From contig NZ_LT607751.1 of the NCBI RefSeq assembly GCF_900090305.1, forward strand, positions 1,178,001 to 1,242,000: a stretch of 64,000 bases of DNA. Reading direction: 5' to 3'. This document shows, piece by piece, positions 1 to 8,978 of the stretch (position 1 is the stretch's first letter; each line of letters begins with the position of its first letter). This DNA comes from Micromonospora siamensis (GTDB taxonomy: Bacteria > Actinomycetota > Actinomycetes > Mycobacteriales > Micromonosporaceae). The notes under the pieces are model-generated. The model had not been told where the DNA came from. It searched no databases and was given only the letters and a program-made list of their open reading frames with translations. Both the position numbers and the translations under genes were made by a program.

Positions 1-1
1 C

Positions 2-286
2 GACGCCGCGCCGGGGCAGCGCGGCCTGCGCCGGTTCGGCCAGGTGATGCAGCGGCTGAAGGGCCGGGCCGTCGAGCAGCAGCCGGAGCCGGTGTCCGGG
101 TCCGGCAACCGGACGAGTGTGCTGCCCGACCCGGGCCGGCACCACCGCCGGCCGGCCGAGCTGGCGGTGCGGCTGGCGCCGTACCCGGCGGTGTCGGCGG
201 GGGCGCCGCTGGCCGTGCAGGTCCGGATGGACGCGCTGCACTTCTTCGACGAGCGCGGCGACCGGATCGACGTCGGCTGGCGGTGA
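2..286 (+). CDS. C-terminal fragment, probable sugar ABC transporter ATP-binding protein
   Basis: This is an open frame entering from the left edge; its start lies outside the window. About 94 residues remain. The last stretch (LHFFDERGDRIDVGW) resembles the end of the TOBE-like domain of MalK/UgpC-type ATPases, which often finishes with LHLFD plus an acidic loop. No Walker or signature motif is inside the window, so the call rests on the tail alone. A sugar importer would suit the GH65/HAD pair downstream. It could equally be another protein with a similar beta-strand tail. Confidence 0.4.
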   Translation, partial: DAAPGQRGLRRFGQVMQRLKGRAVEQQPEPVSGSGNRTSVLPDPGRHHRRPAELAVRLAPYPAVSAGAPLAVQVRMDALHFFDERGDRIDVGWR

Positions 287-333
287 GCGCGGGCCCCCTT
301 GCCGGGAAAGTTACTGGCGAGTAGCGTTCGGGC

Positions 334-801
334 ATGTCCATCGACTCTCGCCAGGTGGAGGCCGGTCTGCTGGAGGCCGTCCCGTTCGCCCGTACGCTCG
401 GAATCGAATTCGTCGAGGTGGCCCCCGAGGCCGAGGGCGCGGTACGCGCCGTCGTCCGCCTCCCCGACACCGCCGAGCACCACAACCACGTCGGCGGCCC
501 GCACGCCGGCGCCATGTTCACCCTCGGCGAGACCGCCTCCGGCGCGGTCGTGCTGGCCGCGTTCGGGCCGGTGCTCGACCGGGCGGTGCCGCTGGCCGTC
601 AAGGCGGAGATCGCGTACAAGAAGGTGGCCCTGGGGCCGGTGCTGGCCACCGCGCGGCTCGGCCGGCCGGTCGCCGACGTCCTCGCCGAGCTGGACGCCG
701 GCAAGCGGCCGGAGTTCCCGGTCGAGGTCGAGATCGGCACCGAGGACGGCACCGTCACCTCGCTACTGACCGTGATCTGGACGCTACGCCCGAACCGCTG
801 A
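334..801 (+). CDS. Hotdog-fold thioesterase-like protein (DUF4442/PaaI type)
   Basis: The protein has 155 residues, the usual size of a single hotdog domain. It has the PaaI/DUF4442 pattern: an N-terminal helix, then NHVGGPHAGAMFTLGE (about residues 50-65), where the long hotdog helix starts and catalytic residues of the family sit, followed by beta strands ending TVIWTLRPN. Family members hydrolyse acyl-CoA thioesters in the cytoplasm; the substrate here is unknown. A GGGAAAG-like ribosome site precedes the ATG. It stands alone between the fragment upstream and the HAD gene 57 bp downstream. Confidence 0.75.
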   Translation: MSIDSRQVEAGLLEAVPFARTLGIEFVEVAPEAEGAVRAVVRLPDTAEHHNHVGGPHAGAMFTLGETASGAVVLAAFGPVLDRAVPLAVKAEIAYKKVALGPVLATARLGRPVADVLAELDAGKRPEFPVEVEIGTEDGTVTSLLTVIWTLRPNR

Positions 802-858
802 TCCGCCGCGCCGGGCGAATCGGGTTTGCCCGGTGCGTCCGGTGGATAGATTCGCACC

Positions 859-1608
859 ATGTTGGGCCTACCCGCACACGTCACCGCGTGTCTCTTCGAT
901 CTGGACGGTGTGCTGACGCAGACCGCGAAGGTGCACAACGCCGCCTGGGCGGAGACCTTCGACGCGTACCTGCGGCACCGCTCCGAGACCACCGGCGAGC
1001 CGTTCCGGCCGTTCGACCCCGGCCCGGACTACAACCGGTACGTCGACGGCCGCCCCCGCGCCGACGGGGTCCGCACCTTCCTCGCCTCCCGGGGCGTCAC
1101 GCTGCCCGAGGGGGACCCCGACGACCCGCCGGAGGCGGACACCGTCAACGGGCTGGGCAACCGCAAGAACGTGCTGCTGCTCAAGCGGATCCACACCGAC
1201 GGCGTCGACGCGTACGAGGGCTCGGTGCGCTACCTGAAGGCCGCCGCCGACGCCGGACTGCGCCGGGCGGTCGTGTCGGCCAGCGCCAACTGCCGGGACG
1301 TGGTGGCCGCCGCCGGGCTGGAACCGCTGCTGGAGGCCCGCGTCGACGGGGTGGTCGCCCGCTCGGAGGGGCTGCGCGGCAAGCCCCACCCGGACACCTT
1401 CCTGGCCGGGGCGAAACTGCTCGGCGTCGACCCCGCCAACGCGGCTGTCTTCGAGGACGCGCTGGCCGGCGTCGAGGCCGGCCGCGCCGGCAACTTCGGG
1501 TACGTGATCGGCGTGGACCGGGTCGGCCAGGCTGACGCGCTGCGCGAGCACGGCGCCGACGTGGTCGTCACCGACCTCGCCCAACTGCTGGACGGGGTCG
1601 CCCGGTGA
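859..1608 (+). CDS. Beta-phosphoglucomutase-family HAD hydrolase
   Basis: This 249-residue HAD protein carries the nucleophile motif DLDGVLT with D14 and D16, a helical cap (about 20-110), a Ser motif (VVSASANC), the lysine motif GKPHPDTFL and the acidic motif [11 protein letters not shown]. These are the beta-phosphoglucomutase signatures. The family isomerises beta-glucose-1-phosphate to glucose-6-phosphate. Its stop overlaps the start of the GH65 gene by 4 bp (GTGA), so the two are translationally coupled. Inversion phosphorylases of GH65 release exactly beta-glucose-1-phosphate, which makes the pairing functional. The cap is longer than in Lactococcus PgmB, so substrate preference may differ. 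Confidence 0.88.
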   Translation: MLGLPAHVTACLFDLDGVLTQTAKVHNAAWAETFDAYLRHRSETTGEPFRPFDPGPDYNRYVDGRPRADGVRTFLASRGVTLPEGDPDDPPEADTVNGLGNRKNVLLLKRIHTDGVDAYEGSVRYLKAAADAGLRRAVVSASANCRDVVAAAGLEPLLEARVDGVVARSEGLRGKPHPDTFLAGAKLLGVDPANAAVFEDALAGVEAGRAGNFGYVIGVDRVGQADALREHGADVVVTDLAQLLDGVAR

Positions 1609-3977
1609 TCCGGGAACGGGCGTACCCGGTCGAGCCGTGGCACGTCCGGGAGACCCGGCTCGACATGGACGTGCTGGCCCAGTCCGAGTCGGTCTTCGCC
1701 CTCTCCAACGGGCACGTCGGGCTGCGCGGCAACCTCGACGAGGGCGAGCCGCACGGCCTGCCCGGCACGTACCTCAACTCCTTCTACGAGCTGCGTCCCC
1801 TGCCGTACGCGGAGGCGGGTTTCGGGTTTCCCGAGTCCGGCCAGACGATCGTCAACGTCACCAACGGCAAGCTGATCCGACTGCTGGTCGACGACGAGCC
1901 GCTCGACGTCCGGTACGGCGAACTCCTCTCCCACGAGCGGGTGCTCGACCTGCGGGCCGGTACTTTGCACCGGGAGCTGCACTGGCGCTCGCCGGCCGGC
2001 CGGGAGGTCAAGGTCCGCAGCACCCGGCTGGTGTCGTTCACCCAGCGGTCGGTGGCCGCCATCCACTACGAGGTGGAGGCCGTCGACGGTCCGCTGCGGC
2101 TGATCCTCCAGTCCGAGCTGGTCGCCAACGAGACGCTGCCGGCGCAGAGCCGCGACCCGCGGGTGGCCGCCGTGCTGGAGTCGCCGTTGCAGGCCGAGGA
2201 GGAGCTGACCACCGACGACGGTGGCCTGCTCATCCACCGCACCAAGGTCAGCGGGCTGCGGGTCGCCAGCGCGATGGCCCACGACGTGCACGGCCCGGAA
2301 CGCACCACCGTCGAGTCCGAGGGGTACGAGGACTGGGTCCGCACCACCGTCGGCTGTGTGCTCAAGCCCGGCCAGACGCTGCGTGTGGTCAAGTACCTGG
2401 CGTACGGCTGGTCGAGCCGCCGGTCGTTGCCGGCGCTGCGTGACCAGGTCGGCGCGGCGCTGGCCGCAGCCCGCCTCGACGGCTGGGACGGGCTGCGCCG
2501 CGAGCAGCGCGAATACCTGGACGAGTTCTGGGACGCCGCCGACGTGCGGGTCGAGGGCGACCCGGAGGTGCAGCAGGCGGTCCGGTTCGGGCTCTACCAC
2601 GTGCTCCAGGCCGGCGCCCGGGCCGAACGCCGGCCGATCTCCGCCAAGGGTCTCACCGGCCCCGGGTACGACGGGCACGCCTTCTGGGACACCGAGATGT
2701 TCGTCCTGCCGGTGCTCACCTACACCCAGCCGACGGCCGCCCGGGACGCGCTGTACTGGCGGTATTCCACCCTCGACCAGGCGCACGAGCGGGCCCGGAC
2801 GTTGAACCTGCGGGGGGCCGCCTTCCCGTGGCGCACCATCGAGGGGCCGGAGTCGTCGGCGTACTGGCCGGCCGGCACGGCAGCCTTCCACGTCGCCGCC
2901 GACGTCGCCGACGCGATGCGCCGCTACGTGCTGGCCACCGGCGACGAGGGGCTGGAACGGGAGATCGGCCTGGAGCTGCTGGTGGAGACCGCCCGGCTGT
3001 GGCGCTCCCTGGGCCACCACGACCGACACGGCCGGTTCCACATCGACGGGGTGACCGGCCCCGACGAGTACACGGCCGTCAAGAACGACAACGTCTACAC
3101 CAACCTGATGGCCCAGCGGAACCTGCTCACCGCCGCCGACTGCGCGATGCGCTACCGGGACCAGGCCATCGACCTGGGGGTGAGCGAGGAGGAAGCCGCG
3201 CAGTGGCGGGACGCCGCGCACGCCATGCACATCCCGTACGACGAGGGCCTCGACGTGCACGAGCAGGTGGAGGGCTTCACCCGGTTGCAGGAGTGGGACT
3301 TCGAGCACACGCCGGCCGAGAAGTACCCGCTGCTGCTGCACTACCCGTACTTCGACCTGTACCGCAAGCAGGTGGTGAAGCAGGCCGACCTGGTGCTCGC
3401 CATGCACTGGCGGGGCGACGCGTTCACCCCCGAGCAGAAGGTCCGCAACTTCCTCTACTACGAGCGGCGTACCGTCCGGGACTCGTCGCTGTCGGCGTGC
3501 ACCCAGGCGGTGATGGCCGCCGAGGTCGGGCACCCCGAACTGGCCCACCGGTACATGCGCGAGGCCGCGCTGATGGACCTGCACGACCTGAACGAGAACA
3601 CCCGCGACGGCGTACACATGGCGTCGCTCGCGGGCGCGTGGATCGCCCTGGTCGCCGGCTTCGGCGGGCTGCGCGACCACGACGGGACGCTCTCCTTCGC
3701 GCCCCGGCTCTCCAGCCGGTTGAGCCGGCTGGAGTTCTCGCTCCAGTGGCGGGGGATGCGGCTGCGGGTCGACGTGCGACCGCACCAGACGACGTACTCC
3801 CTGCGCAACGGCGGGTCCGCCTCGGAGCTGGAGCTGCGGCACCACGACGAGACGATCCGGGTCACCACCACCCAGCCGGTCACCGTGCCGGTGCCGCCCG
3901 CCGAGGCGTCCGGCCCGCCTCCCGAGCAGCCGCCAGGGCGGGAGCCGCTGCTGCGGCTGCCGGAGAACGCGGTCTGA
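1605..3977 (+). CDS. Glycoside hydrolase family 65 protein (disaccharide phosphorylase or hydrolase)
   Basis: This 790-residue protein has the full GH65 layout: N-terminal beta-sandwich (about 1-270), linker helices, (alpha/alpha)6 barrel (about 320-690) and a C-terminal beta cap. The general-acid motif [16 protein letters not shown] places Glu488 at the expected position. Members phosphorolyse or hydrolyse maltose, trehalose, kojibiose or nigerose; the sequence does not say which. The coupled beta-phosphoglucomutase favours phosphorolysis. The GTG start overlaps the upstream stop. The last 40 residues are Pro-rich and look dispensable. A strong hairpin follows 40 bp after the stop. Confidence 0.88.
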   Translation: MIRERAYPVEPWHVRETRLDMDVLAQSESVFALSNGHVGLRGNLDEGEPHGLPGTYLNSFYELRPLPYAEAGFGFPESGQTIVNVTNGKLIRLLVDDEPLDVRYGELLSHERVLDLRAGTLHRELHWRSPAGREVKVRSTRLVSFTQRSVAAIHYEVEAVDGPLRLILQSELVANETLPAQSRDPRVAAVLESPLQAEEELTTDDGGLLIHRTKVSGLRVASAMAHDVHGPERTTVESEGYEDWVRTTVGCVLKPGQTLRVVKYLAYGWSSRRSLPALRDQVGAALAAARLDGWDGLRREQREYLDEFWDAADVRVEGDPEVQQAVRFGLYHVLQAGARAERRPISAKGLTGPGYDGHAFWDTEMFVLPVLTYTQPTAARDALYWRYSTLDQAHERARTLNLRGAAFPWRTIEGPESSAYWPAGTAAFHVAADVADAMRRYVLATGDEGLEREIGLELLVETARLWRSLGHHDRHGRFHIDGVTGPDEYTAVKNDNVYTNLMAQRNLLTAADCAMRYRDQAIDLGVSEEEAAQWRDAAHAMHIPYDEGLDVHEQVEGFTRLQEWDFEHTPAEKYPLLLHYPYFDLYRKQVVKQADLVLAMHWRGDAFTPEQKVRNFLYYERRTVRDSSLSACTQAVMAAEVGHPELAHRYMREAALMDLHDLNENTRDGVHMASLAGAWIALVAGFGGLRDHDGTLSFAPRLSSRLSRLEFSLQWRGMRLRVDVRPHQTTYSLRNGGSASELELRHHDETIRVTTTQPVTVPVPPAEASGPPPEQPPGREPLLRLPENAV

Positions 3978-4016
3978 CCCCGGCCGCACGGTCCGTCGGT
4001 CCCGCGCGGCCGGGCA

Positions 4017-4071
4017 GACCCGCGACGGAGCCGCGCGCGACCGTTGGGTCCGCGCGGCTCCGTCGCGGGTC
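4017..4071. terminator. Bidirectional hairpin terminator (21 bp perfect stem)
   Basis: Positions 4017-4037 and 4051-4071 are perfect reverse complements with a 13-nt loop. The stem lies between the convergent GH65 gene and the small minus-strand gene, and its right arm covers two bases of that gene's stop codon. There is no T-run, as is common in actinobacteria. Confidence 0.8.
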
Positions 4072-4249
4072 AGAACTGGCGACCGTTGGACGGGCGGCCC
4101 GCGGCGTCGCGCGGGGCCGTCGTCCGGGGATCGTCGGCGGTACGCGCCTGCGCCGCCTCGTCCGCCCAGTCCCGACCGCGCTCGGCGTCCTGTTCGCGGC
4201 GGTCCCGCTCGGCGGTCTGCTGCCGGGACTTGTTCTGCTGCTGGGCCAT
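4070..4249 (-). CDS. Small Gln/Arg-rich hypothetical protein
   Basis: This 59-residue protein starts at the ATG at 4249, chosen because GAGGA lies 7 nt upstream. It begins MAQQQNKSRQQTAERDRREQ and is rich in Gln, Arg, Asp and Glu, so probably a charged helix or disordered. No domain is recognised. Small proteins of this style are common hypothetical genes in Micromonosporaceae (general recollection). Its stop codon sits in the arm of the terminator shared with the GH65 gene. It is transcribed divergently from the 4666 gene. Confidence 0.6.
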   Translation of the reverse strand: MAQQQNKSRQQTAERDRREQDAERGRDWADEAAQARTADDPRTTAPRDAAGRPSNGRQF

Positions 4250-4665
4250 GGCGATCCTCGCGATCCGTCGGGGCGCGGCTGCGCCGGGTCGGTCCCCGCT
4301 CGCCTTCCCGATCGCCCCGCACGCAAACGACACCCGCGCCACCCGCCCCTGGGACGCGCCGTGACGCCTGTGGTCGGCGTTGCGAGGAGCCCGGTTGGCG
4401 TGTGTGGCCGGCGTCGCGAGGGCCGGTGGACGAGCGCCGGTGACGCGGCGGGAGGTAAGAAGCCGATTGAGCGTGATACCTCAGAGTCATTTTGATGACT
4501 CTGAGGTATCAGGCTCGCGCGCACCTTACGGCCGCAGCGGCCGTCGCTCGACGCGGAGGAGACCAGCCCGGGCCAGCGCGTGCCTGGCGGCCGGTCGTGC
4601 GGGGCCGGTCGTGCGGGGCGGAGCGTGACCCCGGCTGTGGCGGGCGTCCGGCATACCCTGGCGGG
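4250..4665. other. Divergent intergenic region of 416 bp
   Basis: This gap separates the small minus-strand gene from the plus-strand membrane protein at 4666. Its only notable content is the AT-rich perfect palindrome at 4474-4511. No coding frame in it has a plausible ribosome site or recognisable protein. Confidence 0.6.
4474..4511. repeat. Perfect AT-rich palindrome, 17 bp arms
   Basis: Arms at 4474-4490 and 4495-4511 (TGATACCTCAGAGTCAT and its exact complement) flank a 4-nt TTTG loop. The base composition is far below the surrounding GC. It lies about 220 bp upstream of both flanking starts. It could be a repeated extragenic palindrome, a terminator-like structure or a protein-binding site. 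Confidence 0.85.
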
Positions 4666-5262
4666 ATGGCCGCCGACGACGTGATCATCGAGCTGGGTAC
4701 GCGCCCGCCGGACGGGACCGAGTCCGAGGCTGCCCGGCGTGCCCCCGACCGCCAGGCGCGGGGCCGGCTGATCCGACTGGGCGCGGCGTTCCTGGCCGGC
4801 CTGCTGCTCGGCGGCGCGGGTATCTGGGTGTCCCGGGACGCGCGGGAGCGGCGGGCGGACGCCGCGACGGTCCGACTGGTGGCGTTCGCGGCGGAGGCGT
4901 CCGGCGGCGGCATGGACGCGACCGGCGTGGTCCGGTTGGACGGCCAGTTGGAGCTGGTCAACACCGGTCCGGCACCGGTCGAGGTGCGGTCGGCCGAGGC
5001 CCGGCGGCCGGGGGTGCTGATCCGCGACGTGGGCCGGTCGCGGCTGCTGCGCCCCGGTGGGGCCGGACGGCTCGACGTGGAGGTGCTGATCCGGTGCACC
5101 GCGCCGTCCGACGCGGAGCCGCTGTCGATGCGGTTCTCGGTGGTGGCGGCCGACGGCCGGGCCCGGGAGGTCCGGTATCCGGTGGCGCTGAGGGGCGGCG
5201 TCTGGGACCGGGCGGCCACCCAGATGTGCGAACTCCTGCCGGGGCGTACCCGGAGCAGGTGA
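4666..5262 (+). CDS. Single-pass membrane protein of unknown function
   Basis: This 198-residue protein has a 35-residue charged cytoplasmic N-terminus, one transmembrane segment (about residues 37-54, GAAFLAGLLLGGAGIWVS) and an extracytoplasmic beta-rich domain. That domain contains LELVNTGPAPVEVRSAEA, reminiscent of Ig-like or DUF-type sandwich folds. The ATG at 4666 is taken because the frame upstream is only a chance extension across the palindrome. No family is recognised. Confidence 0.6.
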   Translation: MAADDVIIELGTRPPDGTESEAARRAPDRQARGRLIRLGAAFLAGLLLGGAGIWVSRDARERRADAATVRLVAFAAEASGGGMDATGVVRLDGQLELVNTGPAPVEVRSAEARRPGVLIRDVGRSRLLRPGGAGRLDVEVLIRCTAPSDAEPLSMRFSVVAADGRAREVRYPVALRGGVWDRAATQMCELLPGRTRSR

Positions 5263-5329
5263 GTGGCGCGGACCCCGGGGTATGCGGGGCGCGCCGGGCG
5301 GTCCGCGCCCGGGGTTGCGGAGGTCGGAG

Positions 5330-5977
5330 ATGGAGACGCGCGAGGCGCTGATCCCGGTGGCCGGGGACGGGCTCCCCGCCGATCTGGTGATCCCGGACGA
5401 CCCGGTGGGGATGGTGCTCTTCGCGCACGGCAGCGGCAGCTCGCGGAAGAGCCCGCGGAACACGGCGGTGGCCCGGGTGCTGCACGAGCGGGCCCTGGCC
5501 ACGGTGCTGGTCGACCTGCTGACCGAGGCGGAGGACCGGGTGGACGCCCGAACCGCCGAGCTGCGCTTCGACATCGGGATGCTGGCCGACCGGCTGGCCG
5601 CGATCGTGGACTGGATGGCCGGTCAGCCGGAGGTGGGTCCGCTGCCGACCGGCCTCTTCGGGGCCAGTACGGGCGCCGCGGCGGCCCTGGTCGCGGCGGC
5701 GGCCCGCCCGGACCGGGTGGGCGCGGTGGTCTCCCGGGGCGGCCGCCCGGACCTGGCCTGCGCCGCCCTGCAGCGGGTGCAGGCCCCGACGTTGCTGCTG
5801 GTGGGTGGGCTCGACGAGCAGGTGATCACGCTCAACGAGGAGGCCCTGGTGAAGCTGGGTGAGGTGGCCGAACTGCGGGTCGTCCCCGGCGCCACCCACC
5901 TGTTCGAGGAGCCCGGCACGCTGGAGCAGGTCGCCGACCAGGCCGCCACCTGGTTCGAACTGCACCTACCCCGCTGA
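5330..5977 (+). CDS. Alpha/beta hydrolase (dienelactone hydrolase-like)
   Basis: The 215-residue protein has an alpha/beta-hydrolase core: oxyanion region FAHGSGSSRKSPRN, nucleophile elbow GASTGA, acid in GGLDEQV and catalytic His in GATHLFEEPG. GSGSSRKSPRN is typical of the small dienelactone-hydrolase-like proteins often fused or linked to phosphoribosyltransferases, though no such domain is present here. The start METREA was chosen for the GGAGGTCGGAG region just upstream. The 3' end overlaps the convergent AI-2E-family gene by 12 bp. Substrate is unknown. Confidence 0.8.
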   Translation: METREALIPVAGDGLPADLVIPDDPVGMVLFAHGSGSSRKSPRNTAVARVLHERALATVLVDLLTEAEDRVDARTAELRFDIGMLADRLAAIVDWMAGQPEVGPLPTGLFGASTGAAAALVAAAARPDRVGAVVSRGGRPDLACAALQRVQAPTLLLVGGLDEQVITLNEEALVKLGEVAELRVVPGATHLFEEPGTLEQVADQAATWFELHLPR

Positions 5978-7111
5978 GCGGGGAGTGGGAGCGGCGAGGC
6001 GTTCGCGGTGGCGTTGGACGGTGTCGACCACGCGGTAGGCGACGGCGGCGATCGGGACCGAGACGAAGGCGCCGGAGATGCCCGCGATCAGCGTGCCGGC
6101 GGTGACCACCACCAGGATGACCGCCGGGTGCAGCTGCACCTGACGCTTCATGATCAGCGGTTCGAGCAGGTTGCCCTCGATCTGCTGGACGGCGATCACC
6201 GCGGCCAGCACCAGCAGCGCGGTGGTCGGCCCCTTCGCGGCCAACGCCACCAGCACCGCCACGGCACCGGCCACCGTCGCCCCGATGATCGGGACGAAGC
6301 CGCCCAGGAAGGTGATCAAGGCCAGCGGCAGGGCCAGCGGCACACCCAGCAGCACCAGGGCCAGGCCGATGCCGATCGCGTCGATCGCCGCGATGATCAT
6401 CGTGCCCCGGCTGTACGCGCCGAGGGTCCGCCAGCCGGCCCGGCCGGCCTCGGCGGTCACGTCCCGGTTCGGGCCGGTCAGCCGGCGCAGCACCCAGCGC
6501 CACATCGACCGGCCGTCCTTGAGCAGGAAGAAGAGCAGCACCAGGGCGAGCAGCGTCGAGCCGGCCACCTCGGCCGCCGTCCGCGCCCCGCCGACCGGGT
6601 CGAAGCCACCGCCGAAACCGGACCGGACCTGGTCGATCAGCTTGTCCAGCTGGGCGTCGGACACCGGCAGGGTGGTGGTGACGAAGTCCCGGCTGCGTTG
6701 CAGACCCGCGCCGAGCTGCTCGCTCAGCTCACCGAACTGGGCGGCGGTCAGCCGCCACACCAGCACGCCCACCCCGACCAGGACGCCGAGCAGCAGCAGG
6801 ATGGTCAGCAGGGCCGCCGGCGCCCCGGGCACCCGCAGCCGCCGCAGGAGCAGCAGCACGGGGTCGAGCAGCGCGGTCAGGAAGAGGGTCACCGCCAAGG
6901 CGATGGCCAGCGGCGCGAGCAGCACCGCCACCTTGCCGACCAGGTAGAACCCGACGATCACCACGATCAGGCAGGCGCTCCACGCGACCACCGTCCGGAC
7001 CAGCCACGGCAGCGCCGCCCAGGCCTGTCGCGGCCCGGGCCGCGCGCCCGCCGCCGTCACCTCGGGCGTACGCCCGCCGTCGTCCCCGCCCACACCGGTC
7101 TCTTCGATCAC
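5966..7111 (-). CDS. AI-2E family membrane permease
   Basis: This 381-residue integral membrane protein has about eight transmembrane segments in the YdiK/TqsA (AI-2E exporter-like) arrangement: two near residues 30-75, a large extracytoplasmic helix-rich loop (about 95-165), then paired segments up to about 365. The C-terminal motif IEGNLLEPLIMKRQVQLHP is diagnostic. Characterised relatives act in efflux or Na+(Li+)/H+ exchange; true autoinducer transport is not implied. The GTG at 7111 (VIEETGVGG) is chosen because earlier frame residues lack a ribosome site. Confidence 0.85.
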   Translation of the reverse strand: MIEETGVGGDDGGRTPEVTAAGARPGPRQAWAALPWLVRTVVAWSACLIVVIVGFYLVGKVAVLLAPLAIALAVTLFLTALLDPVLLLLRRLRVPGAPAALLTILLLLGVLVGVGVLVWRLTAAQFGELSEQLGAGLQRSRDFVTTTLPVSDAQLDKLIDQVRSGFGGGFDPVGGARTAAEVAGSTLLALVLLFFLLKDGRSMWRWVLRRLTGPNRDVTAEAGRAGWRTLGAYSRGTMIIAAIDAIGIGLALVLLGVPLALPLALITFLGGFVPIIGATVAGAVAVLVALAAKGPTTALLVLAAVIAVQQIEGNLLEPLIMKRQVQLHPAVILVVVTAGTLIAGISGAFVSVPIAAVAYRVVDTVQRHRERLAAPTPRSAG

Positions 7112-7154
7112 GGCGGATCGATACCCGATCGGCGCTGTCGCGACACCCGCCCGC

Positions 7155-8624
7155 TCAGCGTAGGCCGGGCCAGGCCGCCAGGTAGCCCCCGCTCGCCGCG
7201 CTCCGCCTACCCGGGCCGCGGTGGAAGGGGCCGCGGTCCACCCGGGCCGCCACCGCCGCGATGCCCGACCCGGCGGCGACCGCGCGGACCGTGCCGGCGC
7301 CACCGTCGGTGAACACCACCCAGGTGGTACGCCGCCGCAGGTCGGCCGAGAGCACCAGCACCCAGGCGTCGCCCCCGGCGTACGGGGCGAGCCGCCGCCC
7401 GTTCAGGGTGATCCGGTCCCGGTCGGCGATCTGGTACGCGGACACGCCGCCCGCGTACAGCCGGCCCTTCTCGTCGGCGGTGATCGCGGACGGGGTGATC
7501 GTGTTGCCCCGGTCGCCCTTGCTGGCGAGCCGGGCCAGCAGGAACGTGCCGGCGAGCTGCCGCCCCGACGCCGGGTCGAACCGGGCCAGGTAGGTCTGCT
7601 GGGCGTTGCCGGTGTTGAACGGTTGGGCGTACCTGTCGGTGCCGACGTTGGGGGCCTCCCGACCGAGGTCCGCGGCGGAGCGGCCGAAGACGCTGTTCCC
7701 GCCGTCGGTCAGCCCGGCCAGGTAGAGCCTGCCGTCCCGGCCCAGCGCCACCCGCTCCACCCGACTGTCGGCGCACCGGTCACCGAGCTGCCCGGCCGCA
7801 TGGTCGTACGCCCTCCAGCGCAGCCGGCCGCTCCGGTCGTACCCGTGCAGCCAGGGGATCTGCACGGTCCCGCAGGGTGGGGCGTTCGCCTGGCGGTAGC
7901 CGCCCACCAGGACCAGGCCGTGCCGGTCGTCGACGGCCACGTCGTGCACCGTCCGCCCGTCGGGCCGCAGGGTGGCCCTGGGCGTGCCGCTCCGGTCGTA
8001 CACCTTGACCTGCCCGCCCACGACGGCGGCGACGGTGCCGGCGCTGCCCACGGCGATCCGCTCGGCGGCGCCGGGACGCTGCCAGCGCACGACACGGGCC
8101 GTCGGGTCGAGCAGCGCGACGCCCCGGTCGGTGCCGACGGCGATCTCCCCGCCCGGCCGGCGGACCTCCAGGTCCGCGACCGTCCCGGCCAGTCGGGTGA
8201 CGCCGAGCAGCCGGCGTCCGGTGGCGTCCAGGCGCAGCACCGCCCCGGGGCCCCGGCCGAGCGTGGTGGTGACCCCGCCACGCACGTCGGTGAACCGTCC
8301 ACCCACGACGATCTCGCAGCGCGGCGTCACGTCCACCGCGTTGGCGCTGTCCTCGCCGGAGCCGCCCAGGTAGCCGGCGCTGCTCGGGTCGAGTTCGCGG
8401 GCGGTGTCCGGGGCCTGCCGCGGCTCGGGGCAGGCGACCGGCGCGGCCGACGGTGACGGCGAGGCGGTGGGGGAGCGGGTCGGGGCGGGCGGTCGGGCCG
8501 GTGTGGACGCCCCGGCGGCGGCCGGATCGGCCCAGCGGGCCGGCGTGGCCGGCTCGGGCGTCTGGCAGCCGGCGGCGAGGGCGAGGGCGAGCAGGGCGGC
8601 GGTCAGGCGGTGGCGTCGCGGCAC
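7155..8624 (-). CDS. Secreted beta-propeller lipoprotein, function unknown
   Basis: This 489-residue protein starts at the GTG at 8624 with GAAGGGG just upstream. The N-terminus is a lipoprotein signal (LTAALLALALAAGC, lipidated Cys20), followed by a Pro/Ser/Thr-rich spacer (about 21-70). The rest repeats a blade-like pattern (GEIAVGTDRGVALLDPT, HGLVLVGGYR, GRLYLAGLTDGG, GRLYAGGVSAYQ) resembling SBBP or PQQ-type propellers. It is probably anchored to the outer membrane face as a binding scaffold. No enzyme motif is seen. Confidence 0.65.
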   Translation of the reverse strand: MPRRHRLTAALLALALAAGCQTPEPATPARWADPAAAGASTPARPPAPTRSPTASPSPSAAPVACPEPRQAPDTARELDPSSAGYLGGSGEDSANAVDVTPRCEIVVGGRFTDVRGGVTTTLGRGPGAVLRLDATGRRLLGVTRLAGTVADLEVRRPGGEIAVGTDRGVALLDPTARVVRWQRPGAAERIAVGSAGTVAAVVGGQVKVYDRSGTPRATLRPDGRTVHDVAVDDRHGLVLVGGYRQANAPPCGTVQIPWLHGYDRSGRLRWRAYDHAAGQLGDRCADSRVERVALGRDGRLYLAGLTDGGNSVFGRSAADLGREAPNVGTDRYAQPFNTGNAQQTYLARFDPASGRQLAGTFLLARLASKGDRGNTITPSAITADEKGRLYAGGVSAYQIADRDRITLNGRRLAPYAGGDAWVLVLSADLRRRTTWVVFTDGGAGTVRAVAAGSGIAAVAARVDRGPFHRGPGRRSAASGGYLAAWPGLR

Positions 8625-8735
8625 GGGGGTGCCCCTTCGGGGGAGGAGACGGCTGCGATCGTACGGCCCCGGCGGGTGTTTGCGGTCCGGACCCGAGGGA
8701 AGGCAGAAAGTACACCGAGCTGGAGGAGACGCGAC

Positions 8736-8921
8736 ATGAGTAATTTCATGGACAAGGCGCAGGACTTCGCCGACAAGCACGACAAGCAGGTCGACCAGGG
8801 TCTCGAGAAGGCCGGCGACCAGGTCGACCAGCGCACCGGCGGCAAGTACGACCAGCAGATCGACAAGGGCGTGGACATGGCCCAGCAGCGCACCGGCGAG
8901 GGCGACACCTCCCCGCGCTGA
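8736..8921 (+). CDS. MT0933-type antitoxin-like small protein
   Basis: The 61-residue protein begins MSNFMDKAQDFADKHDKQVD and continues with TGGKYDQQIDKGVDMAQQRTG. This is the pattern of the actinobacterial MT0933/Rv0909 antitoxin family. A strong GGAGGAG site precedes the ATG at 8736. No toxin gene adjoins it: the neighbours are a propeller lipoprotein and an SMP-30 lactonase. Many actinobacteria encode solitary members, so an antitoxin role here is uncertain; a stress or DNA-associated role is possible. It is followed by a strong hairpin terminator. Confidence 0.75.
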   Translation: MSNFMDKAQDFADKHDKQVDQGLEKAGDQVDQRTGGKYDQQIDKGVDMAQQRTGEGDTSPR

Positions 8922-8931
8922 GCAGCACCGG

Positions 8932-8969
8932 ACTCCCGGGTCACCGCGCGGCGGTGGCCCGGGAGTTTC
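8932..8969. terminator. Hairpin terminator with short T run
   Basis: Arms at 8932-8947 and 8951-8966 pair over 16 bp with one G-U, around a 3-nt loop, followed by TTT. It can serve both the small plus-strand gene and the convergent SMP-30 gene. Confidence 0.75.
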
Positions 8970-8978
8970 ACGTCCGGG

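Noticed and set aside
1230..4490. 1086-residue open frame antisense to the GH65 and HAD genes
   Set aside because: High-GC antisense frames stay open by codon bias. The translation is low-complexity Gly/Arg/Val/Gln, shows no domain, and is the mirror of two well-supported enzymes.
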